Source: Methanoregula sp. PtaB.Bin085 (GTDB lineage Archaea > Halobacteriota > Methanomicrobia > Methanomicrobiales > Methanospirillaceae). From it: DNA of 64,000 nt. Every line of letters begins with the position of its first letter. The stretch's first letter is position 1. Positions 60,893-64,000 of the stretch are shown here, in pieces. Position numbers and translations under genes: made by a program. The stretch covers positions 29,589 through 93,588 of the forward strand of contig NZ_MVQB01000028.1 of NCBI RefSeq assembly GCF_002067035.1, given 5' to 3'. The notes beneath the pieces were generated by a model that made no database searches, was not told the origin of the DNA, and worked only from the letters and a program-made list of their open reading frames with translations.

Positions 60893-63262
60893 TCATTTCG
60901 AGGGCACAAACCTGAAACCCTCAGGAGGGATATGGAGCTCGAACCGGGCACCTTTTCCGCTTTCCCCGGTCTCCCGTATCGCGATACCGGTGATCGACAG
61001 GATCTCCCGAACCAGGAAAAGGCCCAGCCCGGTATCCTTCCCGTAACTCCGGTCAAAGATGATATGCTTCTCTTCCCGGGGAATTCCGGGACCGTTGTCT
61101 TCGATGAACAGGACAACGCCGTCAGGTTTCTGTTCGTACCATGCCCGCACTTCCGTTGCCGTCTTTGCGTGCCTGAGGACATTTTCCATGATATTTGAGA
61201 ATGCCTTTTCAAGAAGGGGATCGGCATAGATCTCGAGGTTTTCGGTACTGAAGGTATGGGAAATCTTCAAAAAATCAAGGTGGGAGATGGCAAACAGGAG
61301 GGTCTGGCTGACATTCTGCCAGCGTGGCGACTGGATCCCCATGTCCTGGAAATTCTTTGCGAACTCAAGAGAGGTGATGATCTTCCGGATCAGGGCGGAT
61401 TCCTTCTCAGCATACGATGCTGCTGCGGTATCGGCAAGGTACTTGTTGGCAAGGATCTGGTACGCAGAGAGCGAGAACGCCGCTGTCTGGATATCCTGGA
61501 ATGTGATGATATTGAGGAGGTTGAGTTTTTTCCGGGCCTGCTCGAGCGCAGAGGCTGCACGCCGTGCTTCGGTGATATCCCGGGTAATACCACGGAAACC
61601 CGTAAGGGTACCCCCGGAATCCCTTGCAGCGGAAGACCGGATCTCCACCTCCATACGGTGGCCGTCTGCATGAAGGGCGGATTTCTCTATCGTGACAAGG
61701 TCCTGGCCCGTACGAACCTGCCTTTCGAACTGCTGCTGTGCTGCGGCAATCTGGTCGGGAGGAAGGAGGGTGCTGAACGGTTTTCCCAGGAGTTCCTCTG
61801 CCCGGTACCCGAACAGGCCATAGATTTTCGGACTGATGAAGGTGAACCTGCCGGCCGTGTCAATTTCCCAGATGAGGTCCGGGCTGGCTTCGACAATCGC
61901 CCGGTATTTGTTCTCGCTCTCGCGCACGACCGCTTCGGCCCGGCGGAGTTCGGTGATATCCAGGGAAATACCGCCAAGAAGCGGGGATCCGGAGGGATCC
62001 GGGAGACTGAACTTCGTGGTGCTGAATATACGATCGTTTCCCTGCGCATCCGTCACTGATTCCAGCGTATTGACAGTCCCGCGGCGTATTGCATCCCGGT
62101 CATCGCGGATCATGCGCTCGGCAACATCCCGGGGAAGGAGGTCACGTGTAGACCTGCCGACAGGATCGGACCAGCCGAACAGCCGGTTCAGGTACTGGTT
62201 GGAGAACAGTACATTCCCGTCAGCATCCTTGATATAGACAGCAGCCGGCAGGTTCTCCATGAACAGGGAAAACCGGCGTTCGCTCTTGCGCAGCGCCTCG
62301 CTGGCCCGGTTTCGTTCTGTCACATCCTGGATGACCCCAAAGACCGTGTTTGTCCCGGCATCGTATTCCGCAATGGAACGGACATCGACAAGGGCATTGT
62401 CGGTAGACCGGCGGATCCTGAATTCAACATCATACGGACGGCCGTCGTGTACCAGCCCCCTCAGAGTATCGTCAAGCATGGTGCGGTACTCCGGCAGAGG
62501 TATCTTTTGTACTTCCGGAATGGTCCAGAGTTCGCCGGTAAGACCGTAAATGGACCGGGCCCCGTCCGATGCAGTGACCGTATTTTTTCCCAGGCTGAAT
62601 TCCCAGTGACCGATATGGGCGATCTGTTCTGCACGTTTCAGACGGGCACCGCTGATTTTCAGCGCCTCGTCCGCGGCTTTCCGTTCGGAGATATCGGTAA
62701 CGAATGCCATCGTGACCGGTCCGTCCGACAGGGGGATGACGGCAACGGAAATCTCGTAGGGAAAACGGCTCCCGTCCTTTCGTAATCCCATGGATTCATA
62801 ACGGACCGCCGCTGGTTCCCCACGACTCCGGGCCCGCACGTACCCTGCCACCGTCTCGCGGAACTCCGGGGCGACAAAATCAAGGAGGTTTTTTCCCACG
62901 ATCTCATCCATGCTGTCATGGCCGGTCATCGTGCAGAATGCGTGGTTTACATAGACAAATTTCCCGTCCCGTGCAAGGAGAACAGGGACCGGGGAGGCAT
63001 CGATCAGGTTCCGGAACCGTTCCTCGCTCCTGCGCAGCTCCTGCTCCTTCCGGCTCGTCTCCTCGAACTGGAAGCGGAGCTGCTCCTCGGTCGCTGCCTT
63101 CTCTTCATATGCCGCGTTCAGCTCTGCATTCTTGCGCTCCAGTTCCCCGATGCGCTGCTGGAGCTCCGGGTAATAACTCTTCCGGATGGACGTCTCTCCA
63201 AGACCGATGATCTTTGCCCGCTGACCTTCCCAGTCGGGCGGTGGTTCAGAGCGCTTTTTCAT
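60893..63262 (-). CDS. PAS sensor kinase lacking the phospho-accepting histidine
   Basis: 789 residues from ATG 63262 (MKKRSEPPPDWEG), overlapping the upstream alcohol dehydrogenase end by 17 bp. An N-terminal coiled coil (about 25-65), then four PAS domains (roughly 70-190, 200-310, 320-440, 450-570), a HisKA-like helix and an HATPase with N-box IMENVLRHA, G1 EDNGPGIP and G2 TGLGLFLVREI. The helix reads LLNIITFQDIQTAAFSL where the kinase at 52413 reads LLNSITRHDVANQLTVL, so the histidine is Gln (residue 589). ATP-binding motifs are kept. It may signal without histidine phosphorylation or through a partner. Confidence 0.88.
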   Translation of the reverse strand: MKKRSEPPPDWEGQRAKIIGLGETSIRKSYYPELQQRIGELERKNAELNAAYEEKAATEEQLRFQFEETSRKEQELRRSEERFRNLIDASPVPVLLARDGKFVYVNHAFCTMTGHDSMDEIVGKNLLDFVAPEFRETVAGYVRARSRGEPAAVRYESMGLRKDGSRFPYEISVAVIPLSDGPVTMAFVTDISERKAADEALKISGARLKRAEQIAHIGHWEFSLGKNTVTASDGARSIYGLTGELWTIPEVQKIPLPEYRTMLDDTLRGLVHDGRPYDVEFRIRRSTDNALVDVRSIAEYDAGTNTVFGVIQDVTERNRASEALRKSERRFSLFMENLPAAVYIKDADGNVLFSNQYLNRLFGWSDPVGRSTRDLLPRDVAERMIRDDRDAIRRGTVNTLESVTDAQGNDRIFSTTKFSLPDPSGSPLLGGISLDITELRRAEAVVRESENKYRAIVEASPDLIWEIDTAGRFTFISPKIYGLFGYRAEELLGKPFSTLLPPDQIAAAQQQFERQVRTGQDLVTIEKSALHADGHRMEVEIRSSAARDSGGTLTGFRGITRDITEARRAASALEQARKKLNLLNIITFQDIQTAAFSLSAYQILANKYLADTAAASYAEKESALIRKIITSLEFAKNFQDMGIQSPRWQNVSQTLLFAISHLDFLKISHTFSTENLEIYADPLLEKAFSNIMENVLRHAKTATEVRAWYEQKPDGVVLFIEDNGPGIPREEKHIIFDRSYGKDTGLGLFLVREILSITGIAIRETGESGKGARFELHIPPEGFRFVPSK

Positions 63263-64000
63263 ATATCCTCTCGAGGTCGCGTTGTGTGGCCTTGCGGGGA
63301 TTTGTTGCAAGGCACGGGTCACGGATTGCTGTTGCAGCGAGCCGGGGCAGGTCTGTTTTCCTGACTCCAAGGTCACTGAGCCTGTCCGTGATTCCCATGT
63401 CTTCCCGCATGCGGCTTACGGCACCCAGGACGTGATTTTTTCTCTCCTCGCGATCGAGGCCTTCAATTTCAACACCAAGAGCTCTGCCTATCGATTCATA
63501 CCTGCCAGGGCATGCATCATAATTGAACTCCATGACATGTTCCAGCAGCAGGGCATTGCATTCCCCGTGGGAAAGATCGGAAAGCCCGCCAAGGCTGTGA
63601 GCCATCGCGTGGACAGCCCCGAGGCTTGCATTGGAGAATGCAAGGCCGGCAAGGAGGCTCCCGAGCATGGTCTGGTACCGCCACTCCAGCTTCCTGGGAT
63701 GTTCAACGGCGAGGGGGAGGTACGCGTTCATGAGCTGGATCGATTCAAGCGCATGGATATCGGTCACCGGCGAACTTGCGTTCGACACGTACGCCTCGAC
63801 GCTGTGGGTCAGCGCATCCATGCCGGTGCAGGCGGTGAGATTCCGGTTCAGGGTGGTGAGGGGATCCGGATCGATAAGGGCAATATCCGGGACGATCTTC
63901 TTGCTGATGATGGCGATCTTCACCTTTCGTGCAGTATCGTTGATGATTGCGAACTGGGAAACATCGGCACCGGTGCCGGCGGTCGTGGGGATGCAGATGA
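63246..64000 (-). CDS. Iron-containing alcohol dehydrogenase (5' end outside window)
   Basis: C-terminal 251 residues of a group III iron alcohol dehydrogenase. Seen: CIPTTAGTGADVS (NAD-binding loop), TACTGMDALTHSVEAYVS with metal ligands Asp and His, GAVHAMAHSLGG, HGECNALLL with further His ligands. The protein's start is past base 64000. The end (IYEKAL) overlaps the start of the PAS kinase by 17 bp, so both are probably co-transcribed. It interconverts alcohols and aldehydes with NAD(P); the substrate is not predictable. Confidence 0.92.
   Translation of the reverse strand, partial: ICIPTTAGTGADVSQFAIINDTARKVKIAIISKKIVPDIALIDPDPLTTLNRNLTACTGMDALTHSVEAYVSNASSPVTDIHALESIQLMNAYLPLAVEHPRKLEWRYQTMLGSLLAGLAFSNASLGAVHAMAHSLGGLSDLSHGECNALLLEHVMEFNYDACPGRYESIGRALGVEIEGLDREERKNHVLGAVSRMREDMGITDRLSDLGVRKTDLPRLAATAIRDPCLATNPRKATQRDLERIYEKAL

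Noticed and set aside
1..64000. CRISPR array or cas genes, rRNA genes, insertion sequences with transposase
   Set aside because: No regularly spaced 25-40 bp repeats with unique spacers, no rRNA-like sequence and no transposase motif found in the window.

Overview
This 64 kb window is from the chromosome of a methanogenic archaeon, most likely of the order Methanomicrobiales (Methanoregulaceae-like). Archaeal core genes support this: PCNA, PriL, TBP, TFS, Alba, S17e, TruD, Pth2 and an FtsZ with an adjacent CdrS-like regulator. So do methanogen-specific pathways: methanofuran synthesis (MfnD/MfnF), CobY, archaeosine synthesis (RaSEA and an ArcS-type core) and archaeosortase A. Base composition is high GC apart from one AT-rich island. 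The placement is inferred from gene content; no 16S rRNA gene is present.

Layout. 0-7.3 kb: DNA replication (PCNA, PriL), an HD hydrolase, a ThiN-family protein, S17e, and the lysine pathway (dapA, dapB, ferredoxin, asd) ending with Alba. 7.3-17.3 kb: a secreted protein, a DUF373 membrane protein, a coiled-coil protein behind a hairpin-rich leader, the cdrS-ftsZ cell-division pair, cobD-cobY, archaeal ornithine cyclodeaminase, RaSEA and a surface protein. 17.4-22.3 kb: a small integrative element inserted at tRNA-Ser(UGA), with matching att repeats, an integrase, a 118-residue protein resembling only the thumb of a family-B DNA polymerase, and an AT-rich TPR/HTH/lipoprotein cluster. 22.3-36.9 kb: hypCAE, methanofuran genes, surE, rpiA, a winged-helix regulator, tbp, acs, tfs, artA, a phospholipid synthase, a riboflavin/F420 reductase, sppA, truD and pth2. 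37-48 kb: a lipoprotein with an ADP-ribosyltransferase-like fold, a methyltransferase, an ABC exporter, a 1.5 kb gene-free palindrome-rich stretch, a glycosyltransferase, a DedA protein and a P-type Ca2+ ATPase. 48-64 kb: signalling and membrane genes, namely a degenerate receiver fused to a very long coiled coil, NudC, a complex histidine kinase, an HPr-kinase-like P-loop protein, a frameshifted DUF6790 pseudogene, the ArcS-like core, an SPFH protein, a PAS kinase lacking its phospho-accepting histidine, and a partial iron alcohol dehydrogenase.

The most unusual signals are: (1) an 11-bp, helix-phased iteron array in front of cdrS-ftsZ; (2) the tRNA-Ser element with its polymerase-thumb protein; (3) a family of GC-rich, hairpin-forming intergenic repeats; (4) the palindrome cluster at 40.5-42 kb; and (5) several enzyme-like proteins that have lost key residues. 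All family assignments come from reading motifs by eye, and no database search was run.
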